Positions 35,170 to 43,858 of a stretch of 64,000 bases of DNA are shown in pieces. Under the pieces are notes generated by a model that made no database searches, was not told where the DNA came from, and saw nothing but the letters and a program-made list of their open reading frames with translations. The DNA is from Aestuariivirga litoralis (GTDB lineage Bacteria; Pseudomonadota; Alphaproteobacteria; Rhizobiales; Aestuariivirgaceae), in the NCBI RefSeq assembly GCF_003234965.1, contig NZ_QKVK01000001.1, positions 620,001 to 684,000 on the forward strand, given 5' to 3'. The translations under genes were made by a program, and so were the position numbers. Within the stretch, counting starts at the first letter, position 1. Each line of letters opens with the position of its first letter.

Positions 35170-37437
35170 ATGACGGGCGGCGGCGGCATGATCAGGCTGG
35201 TGATGATACTCCTGTGGGCGGTGCTCACGGCGGGAACGGCAGCGGCGGACGGGCCGTGGAGCGGCGAATGGGAAATCACCTGGGGCAATGGCGGGGCCAT
35301 CGTCCGGCTCGAGCAGGACGGCGCTGCCGTTGGCGGCAGCTTCGGCAGCGGCCAGATCCAGGGCACGCTGCGTGACGGGCGCTTCGACGGCCAGATCCTG
35401 TACAATGGCGACGTCGAGACCGTCACCGCCACGCTGAGCGCCGACCAGCAGAGCTTTGCCGGCACCACCGAATCGGGCGACTGGCTGAACGGCCTGCGCA
35501 TCGCCCCCGGGGACCCTCATGCCGCCGCGGTAGAGGCTGATCTCGCCAACCCGCGGGCGGCGCTGCGCAGCTTCCTCATGGCGGCCAATCTTGCACAGGC
35601 CGACAAGCCCTATGCATTGAATGCCGCAATCGATTCGATCGACTTCGGCAGCGATGCCGGCTGGGCCTCCCGCGAAGCGCGCTTCTCCGGCGCCCGCCAG
35701 CTTTTCGACCTGATCGACCGCGCCACCTTCAACCTTGCCGCCATTCCCGACGACACGGCGGAGCAGCGGCTGAGCCTGCAATTGCCCGAGGCCGGCTCGA
35801 AGTCGGTGGTCAACATCGACATGCAGCGCGGGGCGGATGGCAAGTGGCGCATCGTCATGCCGCCGCCGGCCAGTCTGCGCGCCGAACTCGACGCCGGCCC
35901 ATCGCAGACCGCCGATGGTTTCCGCCAGCTGCAGAGCCCGCGCGACACGCTGCGCGCCTTCCTCGACGGCATGCTGCACTGGAACAGCGGCGGCGAGGCG
36001 CAGGCCATCGACACCATCGACCTGTCCCGCGTGCCCGAGGTGCTGCGCAAGGCCGAGGGCGCGCTGGTGGCGCAATACCTGGTGCGCATCATCGACAGGG
36101 TGGGCCACCACACGCTGCAGAACGTGCCCAACTCCGGCGAGAGCCGGGAGCCCTTCGTCTATTTCGAGCTTCCCGCCGGCCGCATCGCCATCGAGCCCGT
36201 GGGCACGGGCAAGGACACGCGCTGGAAATTCTCCGCCGAGACGGCGGCCAACATCCGCAGCCTCTACAGCTCCGCCGAACAGCTGCCGGACAACCACGCG
36301 CTGGACCCGGGCTTCATTCCCGCCTCATCCATGTTCGCGCTCCGCGACCAGGTGAAGCGTTATGCGCCGGCCCTGCTGCGCGGCCTGCCGGGCCCTGCCC
36401 ATGTCGAATACTGGCAGCTCCTCGCAAGCCTCGTCGCGCTGCTGGCGATCGTGCTTCTCACCCTCATCCTGCGCGCCGCCCTGCTCTGGCTGATGAGCCG
36501 CAACGCCGTCCGCCGCCATGTCGTCAACCCGCGCCGCCTGGCGCTGGGTCTTGCCATGGGCATTTCCTTCATCATCGGCTCGCGCTTCGTTGCCACCGTC
36601 GGGCTGCCGGCGGCGGCGCGGCAATACACCGTGCCGGTGCTGGGCACCCTGCTCATCGTCATCATCGCCTATGCGCTGTGGCAGCTCGTCGTCTTCGTGC
36701 TCTCCGTGCTGCAGGAACTGGCCGAGAAGACCGAGACCGCGGTCGACAACATCCTCATCACCTTCGCCGCGGGCGTGGCCAAGCTGTCGATCGTGCTCGG
36801 TGCGGTGCTGATCCTCAGCTACCTGTGGTCGCTGCCGACCAGCGGGCTCATCGCCGGCCTCGGCATCAGCGGCCTCGCGGTGGCCTTCGCCTCGAAGGAG
36901 ACGCTGTCCAACATCTTCGGGGCCGGCATCCTGCTGGGCGACCGGCCCTTCGGCAAGGGCGACCGCATCATCGCGGGCGACGTCAACGGCTGGGTGGAAT
37001 CGGTGGGCCTGCGCTCCACCCGCGTGCGCACGCTTTACGACAGCGTGCTGGTGGTGCCCAACGGCAAGCTCGCCGACATGGTGGTGAACAATCTCGGCGC
37101 GCGGCGCAAGCGCAGCCTGTCGACCACCGTCATCGTCACGTCCGGCGCCACGCCGGCGCGCATGGAGGCCTTCACCCGCGACATCCGCCAGCGCATCGCC
37201 GACGATCCGATCTTCGAGGGCAAGTGGGCGGAGGTGAACATCTCGCGCATGTGGTCGGAAGGCATCGACGTCGAGATCTCGTCGATGGTCGAGACCCGCA
37301 GCGGGCGTGCCTCGCGCGAGGCGACCCACAAGCTCTACCTGGACATCATGCGCATTGCCGAGGCCAATGGCCTGACGCTCGCCCACGCCACCGACCCGGC
37401 CGCCGCGGAGGGCGAGGCCGCCGCAGCGAAGGCGTGA
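35170..37437 (+). CDS. Large MscS-family mechanosensitive channel
   Basis: A 755-residue inner-membrane protein. A signal peptide (about residues 1-27, MIRLVMILLWAVLTAGTAAA) leads a periplasmic domain of about 390 residues, then about five membrane helices from residue 415 onward. The MscS pore helix and beta domain follow (GLIAGLGISGLAVAFASKETLSNIF is the pore-lining part; LLGDRPFGKGDRI and SVLVVPNGKLADMVV open the beta domain). The long periplasmic part groups it with the larger MscS relatives rather than E. coli MscS. It protects against hypo-osmotic shock; the ligand or partner of the periplasmic domain is unknown. ATG 35170 has AGGA upstream; ATG 35188 is an alternative. Confidence 0.85.
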   Translation: MTGGGGMIRLVMILLWAVLTAGTAAADGPWSGEWEITWGNGGAIVRLEQDGAAVGGSFGSGQIQGTLRDGRFDGQILYNGDVETVTATLSADQQSFAGTTESGDWLNGLRIAPGDPHAAAVEADLANPRAALRSFLMAANLAQADKPYALNAAIDSIDFGSDAGWASREARFSGARQLFDLIDRATFNLAAIPDDTAEQRLSLQLPEAGSKSVVNIDMQRGADGKWRIVMPPPASLRAELDAGPSQTADGFRQLQSPRDTLRAFLDGMLHWNSGGEAQAIDTIDLSRVPEVLRKAEGALVAQYLVRIIDRVGHHTLQNVPNSGESREPFVYFELPAGRIAIEPVGTGKDTRWKFSAETAANIRSLYSSAEQLPDNHALDPGFIPASSMFALRDQVKRYAPALLRGLPGPAHVEYWQLLASLVALLAIVLLTLILRAALLWLMSRNAVRRHVVNPRRLALGLAMGISFIIGSRFVATVGLPAAARQYTVPVLGTLLIVIIAYALWQLVVFVLSVLQELAEKTETAVDNILITFAAGVAKLSIVLGAVLILSYLWSLPTSGLIAGLGISGLAVAFASKETLSNIFGAGILLGDRPFGKGDRIIAGDVNGWVESVGLRSTRVRTLYDSVLVVPNGKLADMVVNNLGARRKRSLSTTVIVTSGATPARMEAFTRDIRQRIADDPIFEGKWAEVNISRMWSEGIDVEISSMVETRSGRASREATHKLYLDIMRIAEANGLTLAHATDPAAAEGEAAAAKA

Positions 37438-37440
37438 GGC

Positions 37441-38631
37441 TCAGCGGTCGTAGTCGGGCGGCTCGCGGTCCCAGGCGGCCGGCGTCTGGCCCATCTGGTA
37501 GCCGCGCTCGTAGAGCGCCTTCATGTAGGCGGTGTCGAACTCGCTCTTCGCCTTCATGGTGAAGTCATTGGGAATCGAGCTGAGGTAGAAGGCGACGTCG
37601 TCCTTCTGCGCCTGGGCATACATCCGGTAGGCATCACCGATCGACTGGTTCTTGATCAGCGTCGAGATCGAGCGCGCGGCGATGGCGAGCGTCTTTGTCT
37701 CGGTCTTCTCCGCCTGCGGCGCGAAGGAGCCGTTCATGATGATGTAGAGGCTGCGCTTCCTCGGAAACTTCAGCGCCTTGTCGACGTCCTTCAGCGAATT
37801 CTGTGCCGAGACGAGGAAGGCCTGGGTGGTGGTGCCGCCATCGACGTGCAGCTCCTCGTAGAGCTTGCCGTCCGCCGTCACCTTGATGAGCTGCGGCGGG
37901 AACACGCCGGGAATGGCCGCGCTGGCCACCAGCACGTCGCGGAACAGCGACAACCGGTCCGGGTTGCTGCTGGCGGCAATCGCCGTCATGTCCCACACCA
38001 CCGGGCGCTGGGCATCGAGGTTGGTGGTGCCCACCAGCAGGCGCCGCCCCTTGCCATGTTCGACAGCGATCTTGTCGAGCAGCTCCTGCGTCACGTGCCT
38101 TGCCACCAGCGCCTTCAGCGGGCTGTTGTCGGTCATCGACGAGCCGAAGACGCCGCTGATGGCGCCCTTCTTCTTCATCACGTCCTTGTCGTTGATGGTG
38201 GTGTAGATCTGCTTCAGCTCATCGTCATAGTCGGAGCCGAGGAAGGCATAGGGCGCCGACAGCGCGCCGGTGCTGATGCCGGTCACCACCTCGAACTTCG
38301 GCCGTGTGCCGGCCTTGGTCCAGCCATTGAGGATACCGGCGCCGAAGGCACCATCGCCGCCGCCGCCGGAAATCGCCAGGTAATAGGCGTGGTCGAGGGG
38401 GATCGAGGGGTCCGCCTTGTGCGCCGCCTTCAGCTCCTCGAGGCGCTGGGCCGAGGCCTCGTTCAGCTTCTTGAGCTCGGCATCGCCCCAGTAGCGGATG
38501 CCCTTGTAGCCCACCGGCGTGGCATAGCTGTTGACCGGCGCATCATCGAGGCGCGGAACATTGCTGCCGCAGGCGGCAAGCGTAAGCAGCAATGCGGCGG
38601 CGAAAAGTGACCTGAGGATCGAAATGGACAT
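37441..38631 (-). CDS. Patatin-like phospholipase lipoprotein
   Basis: A 396-residue predicted lipoprotein. A signal peptide with lipobox LAAC gives an acylated Cys21. The patatin signature follows: glycine-rich oxyanion loop SGGGGDGAFGAG (89-99), nucleophile motif GISTG with Ser120, and the catalytic D in VDGG around residue 253. The serine-aspartate dyad is intact, so acyl hydrolase activity is expected, acting in the periplasm or at the outer membrane. ATG at 38631 was chosen since the signal peptide begins there; the longer frame to 38676 adds only charged residues. It converges on the MscS gene. Confidence 0.87.
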   Translation of the reverse strand: MSISILRSLFAAALLLTLAACGSNVPRLDDAPVNSYATPVGYKGIRYWGDAELKKLNEASAQRLEELKAAHKADPSIPLDHAYYLAISGGGGDGAFGAGILNGWTKAGTRPKFEVVTGISTGALSAPYAFLGSDYDDELKQIYTTINDKDVMKKKGAISGVFGSSMTDNSPLKALVARHVTQELLDKIAVEHGKGRRLLVGTTNLDAQRPVVWDMTAIAASSNPDRLSLFRDVLVASAAIPGVFPPQLIKVTADGKLYEELHVDGGTTTQAFLVSAQNSLKDVDKALKFPRKRSLYIIMNGSFAPQAEKTETKTLAIAARSISTLIKNQSIGDAYRMYAQAQKDDVAFYLSSIPNDFTMKAKSEFDTAYMKALYERGYQMGQTPAAWDREPPDYDR

Positions 38632-38708
38632 GCGGCCAGTCGTTTGTTGAAGCTTGTGCCGCTTGTCAACCGGCATCGCCAGGTGGCCGGGCGAGGCAGG
38701 CCAGCGGC

Positions 38709-39176
38709 TCAGCGCCGGTTGCGCAGGGTCGAAATGTCGGTGACGTCGCCCCCGCCCCCCTCCGGCTCATCGCCACCTTGCGGGTCCGCCGGGGCGTCTG
38801 CCGGCAATAGCGCAAGCTCCTCGTCGAGGCGGTGCAGCTCGCCATGCAGGGCCACCAGCTTGCCGCGCAGGTCGTGGTTCTGGTTGGACATCGTCTCGAC
38901 GATGCGGTCCATCTGGCGGATGCGCTCATCCTGGACAGTGGCCTCGCTGCGGTAGGTGAGTTCCTCTGCCTCTGCCTGCGCACGCAGTTGTGAAAGCCGG
39001 GATTCCGCAACCGAGGCGAGACCCTCGGCCCCCAGTGCCATCACCACGCAGGCCACGCTCATGCCGATTGTCAGCGGCGACACGCCGGTCTGCGCCCACA
39101 GATAGCCGGTCAGCGGCAGGGTGACGAGCAGGCCGAACTTGAACAAGAGCCTCAGGCTGCGGCGCGGGTCCGCCAT
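38709..39176 (-). CDS. Small membrane protein with coiled coil, hypothetical
   Basis: A 155-residue protein. Two hydrophobic segments (LLFKFGLLVTLPLTGYLWA and PLTIGMSVACVVMALGAEGL) form a hairpin in the inner membrane. A Glu/Gln/Arg-rich stretch (residues about 70-125, ESRLSQLRAQAEAEELTYRSE onward) should be a cytosolic coiled coil. The tail is acidic and glycine-rich. A strong GGAGGGGG-type ribosome site precedes the ATG at 39176. I do not recognise a family. It lies 77 bases upstream of the patatin gene on the same strand. Confidence 0.65.
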   Translation of the reverse strand: MADPRRSLRLLFKFGLLVTLPLTGYLWAQTGVSPLTIGMSVACVVMALGAEGLASVAESRLSQLRAQAEAEELTYRSEATVQDERIRQMDRIVETMSNQNHDLRGKLVALHGELHRLDEELALLPADAPADPQGGDEPEGGGGDVTDISTLRNRR

Positions 39177-39471
39177 GGCTTTCCCCCTCCCCGGGGTACG
39201 AGTGTCGACCCTGCGGCGGCGCAACCCTACAGCCGCCCGGGTTGGTGTGGAGGAATAGGCCCTTCACCCTTGCTTGGCGAGAAAAATAAAAATGCAACGG
39301 CAGATGCATGAGTCAAAACAGAAGCAAAAACAACCCTTGATACGCTCAAGCTGATGAACCTCGGCGCAGCGGATACGATTCTTATACGGGTTTTACTTAT
39401 GTTCGAAACACGTAACGCGGCCTACAAGGCCACCGTCAGGTTTCACCTCGCAATTCCGGAGAAGTTCCGCC

Positions 39472-40146
39472 GTGATCCGCTACCTTGCCGGCCTCTGCGC
39501 CGCCCTTCTGTTCAGCATTGCAGCACCGCTGTCCGGCCAGGCGGCACCCAATGCGGCCTATGCCATCTGCACCAACCAGACCTATGCGCTGTGCGCCGCC
39601 GCCTCCGCCTTCGTCTACCAGGAGGTGAGCTATGCCAAGTGCATCATCAAGAACGGCAACTCGATCAGCGCCCCGCCGCTGCGCTACCGCTCCGGCAACC
39701 AGATCAAGGACATCTGCGACGTCAACGCCATGGGTGCCAACAACGGCTACATGATGAGCACCTTCAGCCTGCCCGAAGAGGTGAAGAAGGGCGGCAACAA
39801 GGCGCTCTACACCTGCCCCGGCGGTTCGACCGGGTCCTACGCCCAGTGCGACGGCGGCACCTGCTTCCGCAGCTCCAGCGGCCAGGTCTTCCCCGGCGTC
39901 GGCAAGGTTGCGGCCAACGAGATCATCTGCTCCTGCCCCATCACCAAGTCCGGCACGTCCAACGCGCCCTTCGGCTATCAGTTCATCGGTGCCTATCCCT
40001 GCCAGCAGAAGGCCTTCGACGTCTGCGACCAGGAAGCCCACAATGGTGACATCATCCCCGTGGGCTCGCCGCCCGGCGCAGGCCGCGTGCTGACCGAGGC
40101 GCTCTACGGCCGCAACTACGAAATCAACGAGTGCAAGCCCAACTGA
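39472..40146 (+). CDS. Secreted cysteine-rich protein, hypothetical
   Basis: A 224-residue protein with a clear signal peptide (MIRYLAGLCAALLFSIAAPLSGQA, cleavage likely near AAPNA). The mature part has twelve cysteines, an even number that suggests up to six disulfides in the periplasm or outside the cell. The cysteines are spread singly apart from one C-x-C (IICSC). It contains no motif that I can place in a family. GTG start at 39472, with GGAGAAG seven bases upstream. The gene stands alone and ends in a strong hairpin terminator, so it is a single transcription unit. The upstream 295 bases (39177-39471) are AT-rich and probably hold its promoter. Confidence 0.75.
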   Translation: MIRYLAGLCAALLFSIAAPLSGQAAPNAAYAICTNQTYALCAAASAFVYQEVSYAKCIIKNGNSISAPPLRYRSGNQIKDICDVNAMGANNGYMMSTFSLPEEVKKGGNKALYTCPGGSTGSYAQCDGGTCFRSSSGQVFPGVGKVAANEIICSCPITKSGTSNAPFGYQFIGAYPCQQKAFDVCDQEAHNGDIIPVGSPPGAGRVLTEALYGRNYEINECKPN

Positions 40147-40177
40147 GCACCTGCACAATACCCTGACCCACACCGCT

Positions 40178-40216
40178 CGCGAGCCTGCCAACTGCAATGG
40201 CGGGCTCGCGATTTTC
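40178..40216 (+). terminator. Rho-independent terminator of the cysteine-rich protein gene
   Basis: CGCGAGCC-T-GCCA (40178-40190) pairs with TGGC-G-GGCTCGCG (40198-40210) around a seven-base loop, a stem of twelve pairs plus a central T-G pair. ATTTTCGTTCTT follows. It lies about 30 bases after the stop codon. Confidence 0.8.
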
Positions 40217-40389
40217 GTTCTTATGGTGCCTGCCTCCGGTGCCACGATCCTGCGGCGCATGCTGCATTGCCAAACTGCACGCCCGGCGACAGCAAAGTCG
40301 TTGATTGCATGCGCTTGCAGCCTGCCTTATCATCCGACCGTTACCGAGGCCGTCCCCACAGCAAGATGAGGCGGCCCGACAGGGTTGGG

Positions 40390-41268
40390 ATGGCTGACGA
40401 TCAGGATGAGGACGGCGGCATGGCTTCCGTGAAGCCTGACTTTCTCTCGGGCGAAGATGCCGGGGCGGGTGGTGGATTTCTGCCGCCGCTTGAGATCACC
40501 GTCGACGTTCCGGATTTCCGCTATGCCAAGCTCAGCCGCATCGTCGCGGAGCACGTGCTGCCGCAGCTGGTGGCGCTGCACGAGCCCCAGCCTCCCGTTC
40601 AGCCTGCCGCCGTGCTGCGGACCAGCGAGATTGCCGAACTCGCCCGGCTGGTGATGGGCGCCGACAACGACGATGCCACCAACTACGTCCTGAAGCTCAA
40701 GGACGGCGGCGTGTCGCTCGATGATCTCCATGTCGAACTGCTGGAGCCCACCGCCCGCCTGCTGGGCGACCTGTGGAACGAGGACAAGGCGGATTTCCTC
40801 GACGTCACCATCGGGGTCTCGCGCCTGCAGCGGCTGGTGCATGTGTTCGAGGGGCTCGGCCAGATTCCGGACTATGACGAAAAGCGCCGAGTGCTGCTGG
40901 CCGCAGCACCGGGCGAGCAGCACAGCCTGGGCAGCACCATCGTGCAGAAATTCCTGCGCGCCGGCGGCTGGCACGTGTGGAGCTGCGCATCGCCCGATGC
41001 CGGCGAGCCGGCGGAGATAGCGGCCAGGGAATGGTTTGCCGTCGTCGGCTTCTCGCTCGGCTCCGACGTTCACCTGGGGCTCCTGAAAGATGCCATCGCC
41101 CTGGTGCGGGCCCGGTCACTGAACCCCAGGGTGGGCATCATGATCGGCGGTTCCGCCGTGTCACGCGATCCGGACCTCGTGCGGAAGGTCGGCGCCGACG
41201 GCACGGCCGCCAATGGCCCCGCCGCGGTGGTGCTGGCCAAGAAGCTGCTGGCGGAAGCGCTGGTCTGA
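40390..41268 (+). CDS. B12-binding protein, AerR/PpaA-like
   Basis: A 292-residue protein. The C-terminal half (from about residue 165) is a cobalamin-binding Rossmann domain: VLLAAAPGEQHSLGSTIVQKFL holds the base-off ligand motif as E-x-H-x-x-G with His178, GFSLGSDVHLGLLKDAI follows, and GIMIGGSAVS ends it. The middle region is the helical cap (DDLHVELLEPTARLLGDLWNED). This arrangement is known from AerR/PpaA, the B12-dependent antirepressors of photosynthesis genes, and related regulators. The start is uncertain: ATGs at 40366, 40390 and 40423 all fit. No photosynthesis gene is visible here. Confidence 0.75.
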   Translation: MADDQDEDGGMASVKPDFLSGEDAGAGGGFLPPLEITVDVPDFRYAKLSRIVAEHVLPQLVALHEPQPPVQPAAVLRTSEIAELARLVMGADNDDATNYVLKLKDGGVSLDDLHVELLEPTARLLGDLWNEDKADFLDVTIGVSRLQRLVHVFEGLGQIPDYDEKRRVLLAAAPGEQHSLGSTIVQKFLRAGGWHVWSCASPDAGEPAEIAAREWFAVVGFSLGSDVHLGLLKDAIALVRARSLNPRVGIMIGGSAVSRDPDLVRKVGADGTAANGPAAVVLAKKLLAEALV

Positions 41269-41305
41269 CCTTGCATCCGCCACGCGCTGCGGCATGCTTG
41301 CGCCC

Positions 41306-42211
41306 ATGACGACGCATCGCTTCACGCCCTCCACGCTCCACAACACGCTTGGCAGCCACGCGCCCGCCCTGGCGATTGCCAGCGGCGACACGGTCATTGC
41401 CGCCACTGCCGACGCCCACGGTGTCGATTTCCGCGGCGAGAAGATCGGCGACAGGCCGAACCCGATGACCGGGCCCTTCTTCATCGAAGGTGCTGAACCC
41501 GGTGACGCCCTGCTGATCGCGATCCGCGACATCCGCATGACGCGCGCCACCGGCTGGACCTTCGACGTGCTGAGCCCCAACGTGGTGGACCCCAACGCGG
41601 TGCTGCGCTTGCGCGAAAGGCGCAGGGTGGAATGGCTGATCGATGCGGCGGCGGGCCGCGTGCGGCTGGCGGAGCCGCCGCCCGCGCTTGCGAACTGGTC
41701 GGTCGCGGTGGAGCCAATGATCGGCTGTTTCGGGGTGGCGCCTGACCTGTGCCAGGCGATCTCGACGGCCACCAGCGGCCGCCATGGCGGCAACATGGAT
41801 TACCGCGGCTTCAAGGCCGGGGTGGAGGTGATGTTTCCCGTCTCCGTTCCCGGTGCGCTGTTCTTCTTGGGCGACGTGCATGCCCAGCAATGCGACGGCG
41901 AGATCGTGGGCACCGGCATCGAAACAGCCGCCGAGGTGACCTTCACCGCACGCGTGCTGAAGGGCCAGAAGATCGGCTGGCCGCGCGGGCTGAACGAGAC
42001 GGAGATCTTCACCATCGGCAATGCCAGGCCGCTGGACCAGGCGCTGCAGCATGCGACGACCGAGATGCTCGACTGGCTGGTGGCGGATTACGGCCTCGAT
42101 GAAGTGGCGGCGAGCCACGTGATGGGGCAGTGCGTGAGATACGACGTGGCCAATGTGTTCAACCCCGCCTATTCGGTAGTGTGCCGCGTGGCGCGCGCGG
42201 CGCTGCCGTGA
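41306..42211 (+). CDS. Acetamidase/formamidase family protein
   Basis: A 301-residue enzyme of the FmdA/AmdA family, which hydrolyses formamide or acetamide to ammonia and the acid. Family landmarks: DFRGEKIGDRPNPMTGPFFIEGA near the N-terminus, MIGCFGVAP, the GRHGGNMDYRGFKAGVEVMFPV block and FFLGDVHAQQCDGEI with the conserved Asp-x-His. The ATG at 41306 starts the conserved part; an ATG at 41294 in frame is an alternative. It is transcribed in the same direction as the B12-binding gene, 37 bases after it, but a functional link is not evident. Confidence 0.85.
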   Translation: MTTHRFTPSTLHNTLGSHAPALAIASGDTVIAATADAHGVDFRGEKIGDRPNPMTGPFFIEGAEPGDALLIAIRDIRMTRATGWTFDVLSPNVVDPNAVLRLRERRRVEWLIDAAAGRVRLAEPPPALANWSVAVEPMIGCFGVAPDLCQAISTATSGRHGGNMDYRGFKAGVEVMFPVSVPGALFFLGDVHAQQCDGEIVGTGIETAAEVTFTARVLKGQKIGWPRGLNETEIFTIGNARPLDQALQHATTEMLDWLVADYGLDEVAASHVMGQCVRYDVANVFNPAYSVVCRVARAALP

Positions 42212-42229
42212 GCCACATCTCATAAAGCC

Positions 42230-42255
42230 GTCACCCCAGCGAAAGCTGGGGTGAC
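42230..42255. terminator. Perfect hairpin between convergent genes
   Basis: GTCACCCCAGC (42230-42240), loop GAAA, GCTGGGGTGAC (42245-42255): an 11-bp perfect stem between the acetamidase stop and the ligase stop. No T-tract follows in the + direction. It resembles one half of the paired palindromes seen at 46.8 and 48.8 kb and could terminate both genes. Confidence 0.55.
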
Positions 42256-42268
42256 AAGCTTAAGGGTT

Positions 42269-43858
42269 TCAGGATTTCGCCACCCCCATCAGCCCCTTCA
42301 GCGTCTCCAGCGTATCCGCCTCCTCCGCCGGCTTGTCCCAGCGGATGCGCGACACGCGGGGGAAGCGCATGGCGATCCCGGACTTGTGGCGGGAGGATTG
42401 CTGGATCGCGTCGAAGGCGATTTCCAGCACCAGCTTCGGAGTCACCGAGCGCACCGGGCCGAAGCGGTCGATGGTGTTCTGGCGCACGAAGCGGTCCAGC
42501 GCCGCGAGTTCCTCGTCGGTGAAGCCCGAATAGGCCTTGCCGACGGGCACGAGGAAGGGTTTCCCCTCCTTCTCCGTCCAGGCGCCGAAGGTGTAATCCG
42601 AATAGAAGGACGAGCGCTTGCCGCTGCCCTTCTGCGCATAGAGCAGCACGCAGTCGGCGGTCAGGGCCGCGCGCTTCCACTTGTACCAGTGGCCCTTGGG
42701 GCGGCCGGCGAGATAGGGGCTACTCTTGCGCTTGAGCATGAGGCCCTCGATGCCCTCCTCGCGGGTCGCCTCCCAGCGCGTCTTCAGCTCCTCCTTGCTG
42801 GCAAAGCTCAGCACCTCGGAGAGATCGCTGTACGCGGGGCCGTATTGGCGGTGCCAGGCCTCGAGCCTTTCGCGCCGCGCGGTGAAGGCAAGGCCGCGCA
42901 GGTCCTCACCGCCGATCTCGAGCGCATCGTAAAAGCGCACGTGAGCGGGATACTTGGTGACCATGGCACGCGTGACGGTCTTGCGGTTGAGGCGCTGCTG
43001 CAGGTCGCCGAAGGGCGCCACCTCGCCATTGCGCACCACCAGCAATTCGCCATCGAGCACGGCGTCGAACTTGAAATGGTCGACGAGTTCGGGGAAGGCC
43101 TGGCCGATGTCATCCCCCGTGCGCGAGAACAGCCGCGTGGCGCCCCCCTTGGCGGCGACCTGGATGCGGATGCCGTCCCATTTCCATTCGGCGGCGAAGT
43201 CATCGAGCGCCATCGCCTGCCAGTCCGCCTCCTCCAGCGCATGGGCCAGCATGAGCGGGCGGAAGATGGGCGTGGCGGAGAGCGAAGGGCGCTCGGCCCT
43301 CTGCTCCAGCCAGTCGAAGAGCTCCGTGTACGGAGGAGAAATGCCATGCCACAGCTCCTCGATGTCATCGACCGATCTTCCGAAGGCGTTCGCCACCGCC
43401 TGCTTGGCGAGACGCGCCGAGACGCCGACGCGCGGCGCGCCGCTGAGGAACTTGAGGAGCGCCCAGCGCCCCGTGGCATCGAGCCGGTCGAGCCATTGCG
43501 TGAGGAGTGCCGCATGCCCGCCGCGGCCCGCCCTGGAGAGTGCTGCGACGATCTCGGAGAGGCGCGGCGCATCGCCCTCTGCTTCGGTGACGGGCCAGAT
43601 GAGCGCCACCGTTTCCGCCGTGTCGCCCACGTCGTCACGCGACATGCGGAAGAGTTCGGGGTCGAAGCGGCTCTCGCCGATCTCCGCCAGCACGCGGCGC
43701 AGCGGGAAGTCGATGGGGACACCGTCGGTCAGGGCCGCCAGCGCATAGCCGCGGTCGGGGTCCGGCGTTGCGCGGAAGTAATTGCGCATCAGCATCAGCT
43801 TGGCATTGCGCGCCGGCGTATAGGTGAGGCGGTCGAGGAGCTGCGAGAAGGCCTTCAT
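42269..43858 (-). CDS. ATP-dependent DNA ligase (cisplatin damage response type)
   Basis: A 529-residue ligase. N-terminal DNA-binding domain about 1-215, nucleotidyltransferase domain about 215-410, OB domain to the end. Motif I is EWKWDG with the AMP-carrying Lys226; later motifs LDGELLV (III), EGLMLKRKSSPY (IV) and WYKWKRA (V) are intact. This type joins nicks in an alternative repair route against cross-linking or other damage. In many alphaproteobacteria it occurs with an associated exonuclease, a helicase and a phosphoesterase. Here only the exonuclease is adjacent: its stop overlaps this ATG (ATGA). Confidence 0.93.
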   Translation of the reverse strand: MKAFSQLLDRLTYTPARNAKLMLMRNYFRATPDPDRGYALAALTDGVPIDFPLRRVLAEIGESRFDPELFRMSRDDVGDTAETVALIWPVTEAEGDAPRLSEIVAALSRAGRGGHAALLTQWLDRLDATGRWALLKFLSGAPRVGVSARLAKQAVANAFGRSVDDIEELWHGISPPYTELFDWLEQRAERPSLSATPIFRPLMLAHALEEADWQAMALDDFAAEWKWDGIRIQVAAKGGATRLFSRTGDDIGQAFPELVDHFKFDAVLDGELLVVRNGEVAPFGDLQQRLNRKTVTRAMVTKYPAHVRFYDALEIGGEDLRGLAFTARRERLEAWHRQYGPAYSDLSEVLSFASKEELKTRWEATREEGIEGLMLKRKSSPYLAGRPKGHWYKWKRAALTADCVLLYAQKGSGKRSSFYSDYTFGAWTEKEGKPFLVPVGKAYSGFTDEELAALDRFVRQNTIDRFGPVRSVTPKLVLEIAFDAIQQSSRHKSGIAMRFPRVSRIRWDKPAEEADTLETLKGLMGVAKS

